The notes beneath the pieces were generated by a model, which was not told the DNA's origin, did not search any database, and was given only the letters and a program-made list of their open reading frames with translations. A DNA stretch of 64,000 bases from Bacillota bacterium. Lineage in GTDB: Bacteria; Bacillota; Sulfobacillia; JAIMAT01. A program made the translations under genes and the position numbers. The first letter of the stretch is position 1. Each line of letters starts with the position of its first letter. Positions 53,730 through 64,000 of the stretch are shown piece by piece. The stretch spans positions 1 through 64,000 of the forward strand of contig JAIMAT010000004.1 of the NCBI GenBank assembly GCA_023511835.1, given 5' to 3'.

Positions 53730-54632
53730 TCAGGGCAGCGGCGGCAGGAAGTTGATCGGATCGGTCGCCTGTCCCGACGCCAGGATGGCGAAGTGCAGAT
53801 GCGGCGCCTCGGCGGCCTCGTCCAGCGGGCCGCCGCCCAGCGCTCCCAGCACCTGGCCTTTCTCGACCGTCTGACCCACCTTGACCAGCGGGCGCTCCAG
53901 GCCGCTGTAGACCGTCTGCACGTTGGCCACGTGCGCGATGCGGACGGTCCAGCCGTCCTGGTCGTCGCCGCTGACGGAGGTCACGCGGCCGGCCGCGGCG
54001 GCCCGCACCGGCGTGCCCACCTTGGCGGCCACGTCGATGCCGTCATGCCACCGCCAGTCGTGCATGGTGACCGAATACCCCCAGCCGAAGCCGGCGATGA
54101 CGGGACCGCTGACCGGCCAGAGCAGCTTCCGCTCCGCCGGGTTGGCGGCCGCACCCGGCTGGGCCGTTGCCGCCGCTTCCTGCGCCGCCGGAGCTGCCGC
54201 GGCGGTTCCCTGGCCGGCGGAGGCCGGCGCACCGGCGCCCGGGGTGGCACCGCCCGCGGCCGCCGCGCGCGAGGAAGCGCCGCCCGTGGCCGTCCCCCGC
54301 TCCGGCAGCCCCTTCGCGCCCTTTTCCGCGGCCGTCGTCCGTCCGTTCACCCGCCCGCTCTGCGCCTGCGGACGCAGGTGCCGCAGCGCCGCGCCGCCGG
54401 CCTGCTCCACCCGCCGAAGCTCGCTGCCCAGGCTGGTGCGCAGCCCGGGATGGGCGAGGACCGCATAGTAGGCTCCGAAGGCGACGACGAAGACGAGAAA
54501 GGCCACTCCGATCAGGCGCCGCGCGGGCGCGGACGAAAGCGTCTCCAGGAGCCGGCCCCAGCGAGGCGGCCAGGCGCCCGCGCCTCCGGCCCGGTCCGGC
54601 CCGCCCGGGGTGGGACTCTGCTGCTCGTCCAT
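53730..54632 (-). CDS. spoIIQ: SpoIIQ-type M23 (LytM) peptidase
   Basis: Protein of 300 residues. One membrane segment lies at about 40-58 (LIGVAFLVFVVAFGAYYAVL). A long Ala/Gly-rich linker (80-165) leads to a LytM domain (PVSGPVIAGFGWGYSVTMHD). The zinc motifs HDGIDVAAKVGTPV and APHLHFAIL are both complete, so the enzyme should be active. In Bacillus SpoIIQ is the forespore half of the channel with SpoIIIAH and lacks a zinc ligand; clostridial forms keep it. Position between spoIID and spoIIID, exactly as in Bacillus, supports the name. Other M23 proteins are possible but less likely. Confidence 0.86.
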   Translation of the reverse strand: MDEQQSPTPGGPDRAGGAGAWPPRWGRLLETLSSAPARRLIGVAFLVFVVAFGAYYAVLAHPGLRTSLGSELRRVEQAGGAALRHLRPQAQSGRVNGRTTAAEKGAKGLPERGTATGGASSRAAAAGGATPGAGAPASAGQGTAAAAPAAQEAAATAQPGAAANPAERKLLWPVSGPVIAGFGWGYSVTMHDWRWHDGIDVAAKVGTPVRAAAAGRVTSVSGDDQDGWTVRIAHVANVQTVYSGLERPLVKVGQTVEKGQVLGALGGGPLDEAAEAPHLHFAILASGQATDPINFLPPLP

Positions 54633-54680
54633 GCCGAGAGGTTCACCTCCCGGCGGTAGGCTTTGCTATCGGTGGCGGTT

Positions 54681-55814
54681 CTATACAGGAGCCGGGGGAA
54701 GGTGGGCAAGTCGGGTCCCCGGGTAATAGTAGGCCAGGATGGCCTGGGCCGAGTCGCCCTGCTGGGCCATGGCGGCCGCCCCATACTGGCTGAGCCCCAC
54801 CCCGTGGCCGTAACCCCGCGTCTCGACCACCAGCTCGCCTCCCCGGACGGCCAGCGATTCGATGAGCGTGGACGGGAGCCCCAGACGCTGCCGGAAGTCC
54901 GTGCCGCTGAAGGAGCGGTCGCCCACCCGCACCTCGGCGGCGCGCCCCGAGGGGGTGCGCGCCACCACCGTCGCCATCGGCGTCCCCGCCTGGCCGCCCG
55001 CCGGCTGCAGCTGGCCCGGGTCGATCCCCAGCGCGCGGGCCGCCTTCGCGATGGGAAGCCGGGTCGTGCGTGCGGGCGTCGGCCGGTCCGCGTCGGGTGA
55101 GGGCCGGCTGGGCAGGTAGGGAAGGTCGAGGCCGAAGACTTCCCGGGCGCTGGCCGTCCTCCCGCCCGCGGAGGCGCTGTAGAAGGCTTCGATGGGCTCG
55201 CCCCGCCAGAGGAGGACCTCCCCGGCGGTGGCCTGGACGGCCTGCTCGATCTTGGCCTCGTAGACCGGGGCCAGCACCCCCCAGAAGCGCCGGCGCTCGG
55301 CGGGTGAGGCCCACGCCTGACCGTGGCGGCCATCGGAGCAGAAGTCCGCCTCGGGCCGGAGGGGACAGCGCGCGGTGCCGGCGACCAGCTGGGCGACGGC
55401 GAAGGTGCGCGCCGCCACCGCCTGCGCCTCCAGGGCGGGGAGGGCGAAGCCGGCAGGCATCTCCGCCGCCACTACGCCGGCGACGTACGTCTCCAGCGGC
55501 ATGCGAAGGAGCTGCCCCGCCTGCTCGTCGTAGACGCTGACGAGGCTCTCGGCGGAGGGCAGGGCTGCCGCCGGCCCCGCCCCGGGAGATGGGCCTTCTC
55601 CCGGCGCCGCGGCGGCGCCGGCTCGGCCGCCCGGCTGGCCGGGGACCGGCGGCGTCTCGACGCCCGGCCAGCCGCCCGGCGGCGATCCCGGTGTGGGGGG
55701 CAGCTCCAGCGCGGGCGAGGAGAGCCTCTCGCCCGCCAGAAGCGCCACCGTCGAGGGGACAAGCAGCACCGCCACGAGGGCGAAGAGGAAGACCAGCAGA
55801 GCGCTCCGCGCCAT
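54681..55814 (-). CDS. spoIID: Stage II sporulation protein D (lytic transglycosylase)
   Basis: Protein of 377 residues. An N-terminal membrane segment (RSALLVFLFALVAVLLVPST) is followed by a Pro/Gly/Ala-rich stretch of 60 residues, longer than usual. The SpoIID domain follows: LETYVAGVVAAEMPAGFALP (with the catalytic glutamate), ALEAQAVAARTFAVAQL, FYSASAGGRTASAREVFG and RGYGHGVGLSQYGAAAMAQQ. The Cys pair in ARCPLRPEADFCSD may hold zinc. With SpoIIM and SpoIIP it degrades septal peptidoglycan during engulfment. It follows atpC and precedes spoIIQ. A sigma-E-like promoter is upstream. Confidence 0.95.
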   Translation of the reverse strand: MARSALLVFLFALVAVLLVPSTVALLAGERLSSPALELPPTPGSPPGGWPGVETPPVPGQPGGRAGAAAAPGEGPSPGAGPAAALPSAESLVSVYDEQAGQLLRMPLETYVAGVVAAEMPAGFALPALEAQAVAARTFAVAQLVAGTARCPLRPEADFCSDGRHGQAWASPAERRRFWGVLAPVYEAKIEQAVQATAGEVLLWRGEPIEAFYSASAGGRTASAREVFGLDLPYLPSRPSPDADRPTPARTTRLPIAKAARALGIDPGQLQPAGGQAGTPMATVVARTPSGRAAEVRVGDRSFSGTDFRQRLGLPSTLIESLAVRGGELVVETRGYGHGVGLSQYGAAAMAQQGDSAQAILAYYYPGTRLAHLPPAPV

Positions 55815-55834
55815 GGAACCCCCCCGTGGAGGGA

Positions 55835-55863
55835 TGCCTATGGGCGGTGGCGGGTGGATATGC
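55835..55863 (-). promoter_or_regulatory. Sigma-E-like promoter candidate for spoIID
   Basis: GCATATC (55863-55857) and CATAGGCA (55842-55835) with a 14-base spacer. The -35 matches KMATATT at six of seven positions and the -10 starts with the expected CATA. The site ends 20 bases before the spoIID start codon, between atpC and spoIID. Confidence 0.5.
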
Positions 55864-55883
55864 CCGCGCCCCCTCCCTCCCGC

Positions 55884-56315
55884 TCAGAGAGGGGACGAGC
55901 GGCGCCCCTCGGGGGCCTCCTTGTCCAGCTCCAGGAGGGCCAGCACCCGCTGCAGCTGCTGCCGGGCCTGGGCGATCTCCTCGGGCGAGCCGCCCGTCTC
56001 GATCCGCGCGGCCAGCGCGGCATGCTGCTCCCGGAGCGCGGCCACGTCCAGCTGCCCGGGCAGGTAGGCCCCCTCGGCCAGGACGGTGGCCCGGTCCTGG
56101 AGGATCTCGCAGAGGCCCGAGCCCACGGCGATGCCGTGCCGGCCGGCCATGCCGTAGTGGACGACCCCGGGACGGAGGGCGACCACCATGGGAGCGTGGC
56201 CGGGCAGCACGCCGTAGATGCCTTCCACGCTGGGCAGCGTCAGGTACTCCACCAGGCCCTCGAAGAGGGTGCCCCGGGGCGTCACCACCGACATGCGGAT
56301 GCGTCGTTCCGACAT
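55884..56315 (-). CDS. atpC: ATP synthase epsilon subunit
   Basis: Protein of 143 residues with IRMSVVTPRGTLFEGLVEYL, PSVEGIYGVLPGHAPMVVAL, and RATVLAEGAYLPGQLDVAAL, then the two helices of the C-terminal domain (AALREQHAALAARIETGGSP). Epsilon is the regulatory subunit on the rotor stalk; in Bacillus-type enzymes it senses ATP. It is the last gene of the atp operon, directly after atpD with no gap. Confidence 0.95.
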   Translation of the reverse strand: MSERRIRMSVVTPRGTLFEGLVEYLTLPSVEGIYGVLPGHAPMVVALRPGVVHYGMAGRHGIAVGSGLCEILQDRATVLAEGAYLPGQLDVAALREQHAALAARIETGGSPEEIAQARQQLQRVLALLELDKEAPEGRRSSPL

Positions 56316-57755
<1,440 letters not shown>

Positions 57756-58619
57756 CTACCCGCGCAGCGCCTCCGCGCCGCTGACCACCTCGACGATCTC
57801 GGTGGTGATGGAGGTCTGCCGCTCGCGGTTGTATTCCAGGTGCAGCTCCTCCAGCAGCTCCGAGGCGTTGTCCGTGGCCGAGCGCATGGCGGTCATGCGG
57901 GCCGCGTGCTCGGAGGCCTTGGAGTCCAGGAGCGCCTGATAGACCGTGGTCCGCACCATGGAGGGCAGGAGGTGGACCAGGAGCCCCTCCGCGGAGGGGA
58001 CGAAGATGTAGTCCACCGTGGCCTGGCGCCGGCCGCCCTCCTGCGCTTCCGGCGTCACCACCGGCAGCAGCTGCAGCCGCCGGGGAACGAGGCGCAGGGT
58101 GGAGACGAATTCGGTGTAGATCAGCTCCACCCGTCCCACCTGGCCCTGGATGTACCATTCCATGGCCAGGTCGGCCACCTCCCGGGCCAGCTCCACCCGC
58201 GCCTCCTCGCCGATGCCCAGCCAGCTGTGGCGCACGGGCCAGCCGCGGTGGCGGAAGGCCCCGTCCCCGCGCCGTCCGAGCACGGCGATCTGGGCCGGCT
58301 CCCCCTCGCGCATGGCCAGGGCGGTCTCCCGGATGATGTTGGCGTTGAAAGGGCCTGCCAGCCCGCGATCGGCGGTGAAGACCACCAGGAGGCGGTCGCT
58401 CCCGCGCGGCGGTGCCAGAAGCGGGTGCTCCACCTGCACGCCGCTCGCCGCCAGGCGGCGGAGGACCTCCTGGAGCCTGGCGGCGTAGGCCCGGCCGGCC
58501 TGGGCCTGCTCCTGCGCCCGGCGCAGCTTGGCCGCCGCCACCATCTCCATCGCCCGGGTCATCTTCCGAGTGCTCTCGATGGCGCGCATGCGCCTGCGGA
58601 TGATCTGCAGGTCAGGCAT
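57756..58619 (-). CDS. atpG: ATP synthase gamma subunit
   Basis: Protein of 287 residues with the terminal helices MPDLQIIRRRMRAIESTRKM, TRAMEMVAAAKLRRAQEQ at the start and ATDNASELLEELHLEYNRER, QTSITTEIVEVVSGAEAL at the end, which make the central shaft. The fold between carries FTADRGLAGPFNANIIRETA. It turns inside the alpha-beta ring. Confidence 0.97.
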   Translation of the reverse strand: MPDLQIIRRRMRAIESTRKMTRAMEMVAAAKLRRAQEQAQAGRAYAARLQEVLRRLAASGVQVEHPLLAPPRGSDRLLVVFTADRGLAGPFNANIIRETALAMREGEPAQIAVLGRRGDGAFRHRGWPVRHSWLGIGEEARVELAREVADLAMEWYIQGQVGRVELIYTEFVSTLRLVPRRLQLLPVVTPEAQEGGRRQATVDYIFVPSAEGLLVHLLPSMVRTTVYQALLDSKASEHAARMTAMRSATDNASELLEELHLEYNRERQTSITTEIVEVVSGAEALRG

Positions 58620-58646
58620 GACCCCGCCCCCCGCGCAGGCCTCTCC

Positions 58647-60196
<1,550 letters not shown>

Positions 60197-60200
<4 letters not shown>

Positions 60201-60805
60201 CGGCCGCTCACTCCCCTTTCGTCCGCCCCACCGCTCGCCGCGCCCGAAACCGCGCCCGAGACCGCCTCCGCGCCAGCCAGGTGCCGGCGCATCGCCTCGA
60301 GTCGCGTCCGCACCGAGCCGTCCATGCGGCGGTCGCCGACGCGCACGATCAGCCCGCCCAGGATGGCCGGGTCGACGCGCTCGCGGAGCCGTACCCGCTC
60401 GCCGGCCCAGCTCTCCAGGCGGCGGAGCAGCACCTCGCGGCTCGCCTCGTCCAGCGCCATGGCCGTGGTCACCTCGGCCTCGCGGATGCCCTCCGCCTCG
60501 TCCGCCATCCGGCCATACTCCCGCGCCATGGCCGGCAGGAGGCTGCCGCGACCCTTGCGGACGACCACGTGCAGGAAGCGCCGCACCAGCGGCGACGCCT
60601 CCTCCCCCAGGAGCTGGTCCAGCGCGCTCTCGCGCGCCGACCCGGGCAGGACGGGGCTTTCCAGCACCCAGCGCCAGCGCGGATCCCCGCCCGCCCGGGC
60701 CGCCAGCCGCTCCAGCTCCTCCCGCACGCCGCCCACCTGGTTCCGCTCCCGTGCCAACACGAAGAGCGCCTCGGCGTAACGGCGCGCGACCGCCTCAAGC
60801 GCCAT
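60197..60805 (-). CDS. atpH: ATP synthase delta subunit
   Basis: Protein of 202 residues from ATG 60805 ([20 protein letters not shown]). The block [19 protein letters not shown] and the C-terminal [35 protein letters not shown] are standard for delta (OSCP). It links F1 to the peripheral stalk. The start lies inside the end of atpF (11 shared bases). Confidence 0.95.
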
Positions 60806-61304
60806 GGCCCGTTGCCCCGATCTCGTCGACGAACTCGCGGGCGAGGCGGCGCTGGTCCTCCTCACTGAACTCGCGCCGGATCACGCGCCGCGCCACCTCT
60901 ACAGCCAGGTCCGCCACCTCCCGCCGGAGCTGGGCGAGCGCCTCGTCCCGCTCGCGGGCGATGGCCTGCTCCGCGCGGGCCAGGATGGCCGCGGCCTCTT
61001 CCTGCGTCTTGCGCAGCTGCTCTTCGCGCAGCTGCGCAGCCGTCGCCTGGGCCTGGCTGAGCATCTCCTCCACCTTGGCCTGCGCCTCGCGCAGTCGCTG
61101 CTCGTATTCGTGGCGGGCGCGGGCTGCCGCCTCGCGCTCGTTCTCGGCGTGGGCGAGGTCGCCGGCGATCTTCTTCTCACGCTCCTCGAGCATCCGCAGG
61201 AGCGGCTTCCAGCCGAAGTAGGCCAGGAGACCGAAGAAGATGAAGAAGTTGATGATGCTCCAGATCACGAGATTCCAGTCGATGGAGACGATCCCGCCGG
61301 GCAC
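60795..61304 (-). CDS. atpF: ATP synthase b subunit
   Basis: Protein of 169 residues from GTG 61304, preceded by GGGGGGAG; an earlier frame start at 61364 is not needed. A single N-terminal membrane segment (WNLVIWSIINFFIFFGLLAY) with FGWKPLLRMLEEREKKIAGD is followed by a long charged helix and ends [12 protein letters not shown]. It is the peripheral stalk. Only one b gene is present, so the stalk is a homodimer. Confidence 0.95.
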   Translation of the reverse strand: MPGGIVSIDWNLVIWSIINFFIFFGLLAYFGWKPLLRMLEEREKKIAGDLAHAENEREAAARARHEYEQRLREAQAKVEEMLSQAQATAAQLREEQLRKTQEEAAAILARAEQAIARERDEALAQLRREVADLAVEVARRVIRREFSEEDQRRLAREFVDEIGATGHGA

Positions 61305-61464
61305 CCGGCTCCCCCCCTTTCCTCGCGTGCTGGCGGCGGGCGGCCCTCTCCGGCGCCCGCCCAAAACGGTCCGTCCGCGGACCCAAAAGCTCCCACCGGG
61401 TACCGGCGGAGGCGCCGTCGCGAACCCTTGAGGGGCCGTCCCGGCGCCCCGCCGGCTTCCTCAC

Positions 61465-61680
61465 CTACACCTTGCCGTATAGCAAGAAGGCGATCAACAA
61501 ACCATAAATGGCAAGCGCCTCGGTGAACGCGAGGCCCAAGATCATGACCCCCCGGGCGTCCCCCAAAGCCTCCGGCTGGCGCCAAGCCGCGTCGATGGTT
61601 GCGGAGACGATCTGCCCCTGCGCCAGCGCGGCTCCGAAGGCCGGCAGCGCGATGGCGATGGCTACAGCGAGTGCGGTCAC
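61465..61680 (-). CDS. atpE: ATP synthase c subunit, with substituted glycine motif
   Basis: Protein of 71 residues from GTG 61680 with AAAGGAGGG upstream. Two membrane helices are joined by the loop WRQPEALGDAR, and the ion-binding glutamate is in LAFTEALAIYGLL. In the first helix the usual glycine-repeat motif is largely replaced: AIALPAFGAALAQGQIV stands where Bacillus has AIGLGALGAGIGNGLIV. Alanine or proline at these places is known in alkaliphile c-rings and changes ring size. The residue after the glutamate is Ala, not Ser or Thr, which favours protons over sodium. Confidence 0.95.
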   Translation of the reverse strand: MTALAVAIAIALPAFGAALAQGQIVSATIDAAWRQPEALGDARGVMILGLAFTEALAIYGLLIAFLLYGKV

Positions 61681-61784
61681 CTGGTTCCCTCCTTTCGCCT
61701 GCCCCCGTTGGCGGAGCGCGTGATCCCTCCCGGTGGGAGGAAAGCCTTTCGTTACCCCAGGCCGTCCGGCGGCCGTTCCCGCCG

Positions 61785-62501
61785 CTACTCGGCCTCCCCC
61801 GTCGCCCCGGCGATGTAGACGCCGGTCAACATGGTGAAGATGAAGGCCTGCAGCAGGCCGAAGAGCGTGAACAGGACCATGAACGGGATCGGTACGATCC
61901 ACGGTAAAAAGGAAAGCATGACCAGGAGGACCGAATCCTCCCCGAAGATGTTGCCGAAAAGTCGGAGCGCCAGCGAGAGCGGCCGGATCAGCTCCTCGAC
62001 GATGTTGAGCGGCAGCATGAAGAAGGATGGACGGACGAAGTGCTTCAAGTAGGACGGCCCGTGGCTGATGAAACCGGAGACGTGCGTGGCGACGAAGGCG
62101 ATGAGCGCCAGCGCCGCCGTCACGCTCAGGGTGCTGGTCGGCGTCTTGAAGCCGGGGAGCAGGTTGGCGCCCGGCAGGAGCTCGGAGTAGTTGGAGGCCA
62201 GGATGAAGACGAAGAGACTGGCGAGGAAGGGGAAGTAGCGGCGGGCTTTCTCCCTGCTGCCCAGGGCCGGGACCAGGATGCCGTTCATGATCATCTCCAC
62301 GCCCAGCTCGAGCGCGTTCTGGCCCCCCCGCGGGACCATCTCGAGCCTGCGCGTGGCCAGCACCACCGCGGCCAGGACGACCAGCATCAGGCCCCATTCG
62401 GTCAGGATCTGCGACGTGACGGCCAGCCCGAAGAGGCGGAAGAAGACCTGGGTACTCTCCTGCCCGATCTCGGGCGCCGCCGCCAGCACGATTCCGCTCA
62501 T
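61785..62501 (-). CDS. atpB: ATP synthase a subunit
   Basis: Protein of 238 residues with six or so membrane segments. The essential arginine lies in EELIRPLSLALRLFGNIFGE, and FKTPTSTLSVTAALALIAFV and LFGLLQAFIFTMLTGVYIAG are typical. It forms the two half-channels beside the c-ring. It starts at ATG 62501, overlapping the atpI stop. Confidence 0.96.
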   Translation of the reverse strand: MSGIVLAAAPEIGQESTQVFFRLFGLAVTSQILTEWGLMLVVLAAVVLATRRLEMVPRGGQNALELGVEMIMNGILVPALGSREKARRYFPFLASLFVFILASNYSELLPGANLLPGFKTPTSTLSVTAALALIAFVATHVSGFISHGPSYLKHFVRPSFFMLPLNIVEELIRPLSLALRLFGNIFGEDSVLLVMLSFLPWIVPIPFMVLFTLFGLLQAFIFTMLTGVYIAGATGEAE

Positions 62502-62803
62502 CGAGCGAGCATCGCCTCCCGTCCCGCCGTGCGCCGGGCCATTCGCCAGATTCCCAGGGCGCTGCCGGCCAGGAGGCCGGCGGCCACGGCGACCAGCGAC
62601 CAAGCGTCTCCCCGGGTCCAGAGCCAGGTGCCCAGCAGGAAGAGGGCGTCCACGGCGAACCGGGCGCCGAACCCTCCGAAGATCCAGCGGAGGTCCCGCC
62701 GCTCCTCCGCCGCCGCTCTCCGCAGAGCGACGCGGAGCAGCCAGCTGTTCGACCAACCGCCGGCGACGCCTGCCAGGGCCGCCAGGAGTTGCGAGGGAAT
62801 CAA
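62498..62803 (-). CDS. atpI: ATP synthase subunit I (AtpI-like)
   Basis: Protein of 101 residues from TTG 62803, with GAGGAGG four bases upstream. It has three or four hydrophobic segments (LLAALAGVAGGWSNSWLL, ARFAVDALFLLGTWLW, VAVAAGLLAGSALGIW). It fits the short AtpI type found before atpB, which helps c-ring assembly. Divergent in sequence, so the name rests largely on position. Start and stop both overlap the neighbouring genes by four bases. Confidence 0.75.
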   Translation of the reverse strand: MIPSQLLAALAGVAGGWSNSWLLRVALRRAAAEERRDLRWIFGGFGARFAVDALFLLGTWLWTRGDAWSLVAVAAGLLAGSALGIWRMARRTAGREAMLAR

Positions 62804-63111
62804 CGGTCCTCCTCGTCCTTCCCGGGCTCCTCCGGGGATGCCCCCGGAGCGCCCCCCGGATTCCGTCCCGTGCGGCGGCCTGCACCCCGCGCGCTACCAC
62901 CCGTCTCGCGAAGCATGTCCTTGACAACCATCTGCAAGGAGCCGCCTACCGCCAACAGGACCAGGACGGCGAGGAAGACGGGAGACGTGTGGAACCTGGC
63001 GTCCAGCCAGGTTCCGCCGGCATAGGCAGCCCACACCGCAACGCCCACGGTGATGGCGTCCGAGAGCGCCGTCGCCAGGAGGCGGTTGGGTGCGTTCCTG
63101 CGATTCGCCAC
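62800..63111 (-). CDS. atpZ: AtpZ/AtpI family protein
   Basis: Protein of 103 residues from GTG 63111, six bases after GGAG; an ATG at 63117 would sit right on the Shine-Dalgarno sequence. Two membrane helices, DAITVGVAVWAAYAGGTWLD and PVFLAVLVLLAVGGSLQMVV, with the G-x-x-LD and F.TSPVF pattern of AtpZ. A Gly/Pro-rich charged tail follows. AtpZ and AtpI together form a small channel for magnesium or calcium in Bacillus and assist the ATP synthase. It is the first gene of the atp operon. Confidence 0.8.
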   Translation of the reverse strand: MANRRNAPNRLLATALSDAITVGVAVWAAYAGGTWLDARFHTSPVFLAVLVLLAVGGSLQMVVKDMLRETGGSARGAGRRTGRNPGGAPGASPEEPGKDEEDR

Positions 63112-63550
63112 CGGCATCTCCTTCAGGCTTGTCAGGACGGGCTTCCCGTGCGCCGACTCGCGGTCCGGCCCGGGGCTCGTGAAATGGGTATCAAGCCGGG
63201 CACGGGCGGTCGCTCGGGCGGCCGCTCACGGCGAAGAGTATACCTGATCGGGTCCGAGCCTGGCCAGAGAAGGGCCGCGGGAGAACTCTTCCCAGTGGGC
63301 CGGCAGGCCGCGGTGGGGATGGCGGCACGCTGCCGGTGCGAGGCCACCCCCCGCGCAGGATGGGACCAACGCTCCACCACCGGAAGCTCCTCCCAGGGGT
63401 CTGGGATCAGGGGTCTGGGATGCGGCCGGTTCCTCCGAAGGAGCCGACGTCCGTGACGATCCACAGGAGCGCCGTAGCGCCAGGGCGGCGACGGGCGCGT
63501 CCGGTGGGCGCTGACGGTAGCTCAGGTGATCACCCCGGAGGACGGCCGCT
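63112..63550. other. Intergenic region upstream of the atp operon
   Basis: This gap of about 440 bases has no supported gene. A TATACT box on the minus strand (63242-63237), with a weak -35, is the best candidate for the atp promoter and would leave a leader of about 120 bases. A 14-base sequence CAGGGGTCTGGGAT occurs twice in direct tandem (63394-63421), and GGTGATCACC (63525-63534) is a perfect palindrome close to the epimerase stop. No terminator with a T-run was found after the epimerase gene. Confidence 0.5.
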
Positions 63551-64000
63551 TCATAGCCGGATTCCGTCGCCCGCAGCGGGGCTCCGCGGGGCCGGCCGGA
63601 ACTCCTCGGGCCTCGGCGCCCGGCCGGTCAGTCGCCATTCCACGGCCTGGGCGATGCGCTCCGCAGCCCGTCCGTCGCCGAAGGGGTTGGGCGCCTCCGC
63701 CGAGCGACGCCAGGCCTCGGGATCCGAGAGCAGCCGGTCGACAAGGTGGCGCACGCCCTCGTAGCCGGTTCCGGCCAGGTGGACCGTGCCGGCCTCGACC
63801 CCCTCCGGGCGCTCGCTCACCTCCCGTGCCAGCACCACGGGAGTGTGGAGCGAAGGCGCCTCTTCCTGGATGCCGCCCGAGTCGGTGACGACGAGGTGGG
63901 CGCGCCGCATCAGCTGCGCCCAGATCCCGTACGGCTGGGGCTCGACGAGGCGGACGCGCGCACGGCCCGCGGTCGCCCTCCGCACCGCCTGCCGGACGAG
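63551..64000 (-). CDS. wecB: UDP-N-acetylglucosamine 2-epimerase, C-terminal part
   Basis: Only the last 149 codons are in the window; the gene continues past the right edge. The signature segment is HLVVTDSGGIQEEAPSLHTP with VVLAREVSERPEGVEAGTVH, which holds the UDP-binding residues of non-hydrolysing epimerases. LAGTGYEGVRHLVDRLLSDP and NPFGDGRAAERIAQAV close the domain. It converts UDP-GlcNAc to UDP-ManNAc, the donor used by TagA/WecG enzymes such as the one at 24 kb. The final 20 residues are extended and proline-rich. Confidence 0.92.
   Translation of the reverse strand, partial: LVRQAVRRATAGRARVRLVEPQPYGIWAQLMRRAHLVVTDSGGIQEEAPSLHTPVVLAREVSERPEGVEAGTVHLAGTGYEGVRHLVDRLLSDPEAWRRSAEAPNPFGDGRAAERIAQAVEWRLTGRAPRPEEFRPAPRSPAAGDGIRL

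Noticed and set aside
61465-62397. A 310-codon frame spanning atpE and running antisense-like through atpB
   Set aside because: Only the last 71 codons encode the c subunit, starting at GTG 61680 after AAAGGAGGG; the rest is an out-of-frame reading of atpB.

Overview
The window comes from the chromosome of a very GC-rich (roughly 70%), endospore-forming, flagellated member of the Bacillota. The evidence is spoIID, a spoIIQ-type gene and spoIIID beside the F0F1-ATPase operon, a comF-yvyF-flgM-flgN-flgK-flgL-fliW-csrA-flaG-fliS-hpf-secA-prfB backbone in the Bacillus order, a Trp T-box and a SAM-I riboswitch. Together with the GC content this suggests a deep-branching, possibly thermophilic lineage of the Thermaerobacter/Symbiobacterium/Limnochordia kind. 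That placement is inference from gene content and cannot be fixed from the sequence alone. I saw no rRNA, tRNA, CRISPR array, insertion sequence or phage gene.

Layout. 1-4.2 kb (minus): end of a surface-glycan cluster (ADP-heptose adenylyltransferase fragment, GT9 heptosyltransferase-like protein, O-antigen-ligase-like polymerase), a DUF4330 protein and a BshB1-type deacetylase. 4.3-8.4 kb (minus): a YhaO/YhaN (SbcD/SbcC-like) nuclease-ATPase pair. 8.5-10.5 kb (plus): an IclR regulator and a thioredoxin-reductase-like flavoenzyme flanked by CsoR-type operator motifs. 10.6-13.2 kb (minus): a 2-oxoacid:ferredoxin oxidoreductase. 13.4-16 kb (minus): trpE-trpG behind a Trp T-box. 16.2-18.5 kb (plus): a polar amino acid ABC transporter. 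18.5-21.3 kb (minus): metY-metX behind a SAM-I riboswitch. 21.3-24 kb: an envelope-stress module, pspA-pspAA (plus) facing htpX-pspAB (minus). 24-25.7 kb: a TagA/WecG glycosyltransferase and two small membrane proteins.

25.8-48.9 kb (mostly minus) is the prfB-secA ... hpf-fliS-flaG ... csrA-fliW ... flgLKNM-yvyF-comF block. prfB carries the classic +1 programmed frameshift. Compared with Bacillus this block has been remodelled. About 6 kb (flavin reductase, SDR, GltD-like, DUF5317, HD-GYP, small genes) sits between secA and hpf. birA and a bifunctional ftcD lie where flagellin (hag) would be. A phosphoglucomutase lies between fliW and flgL, and a secreted trypsin-like protease lies between flgK and flgL. 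No flagellin or fliD is present. 48.9-64 kb (minus): a GGDEF protein, metK behind an attenuator-like leader, one FlgG-family protein, spoIIID, spoIIQ-type, spoIID, the complete atp operon (atpZ-I-B-E-F-H-A-G-D-C) and the end of a UDP-GlcNAc 2-epimerase gene.

How it works together. Methionine/SAM and tryptophan synthesis are each controlled by leader RNAs, whose predicted promoters share a TTGACG -35 box and an 18-nt spacer. CsrA and FliW are adjacent and overlapping, as in the flagellin homeostasis switch. HD-GYP and GGDEF proteins place c-di-GMP turnover near the motility genes. spoIID and spoIIID have sigma-E-like promoter candidates. The most interesting unexplained items are the DnaA-box-like cluster upstream of hpf, the metK leader, the CsoR-type palindromes at both ends of the flavoenzyme gene (one inside its terminator), the low-GC sensor half of the HD-GYP gene, and the alanine/proline-substituted glycine motif in the ATP synthase c subunit.
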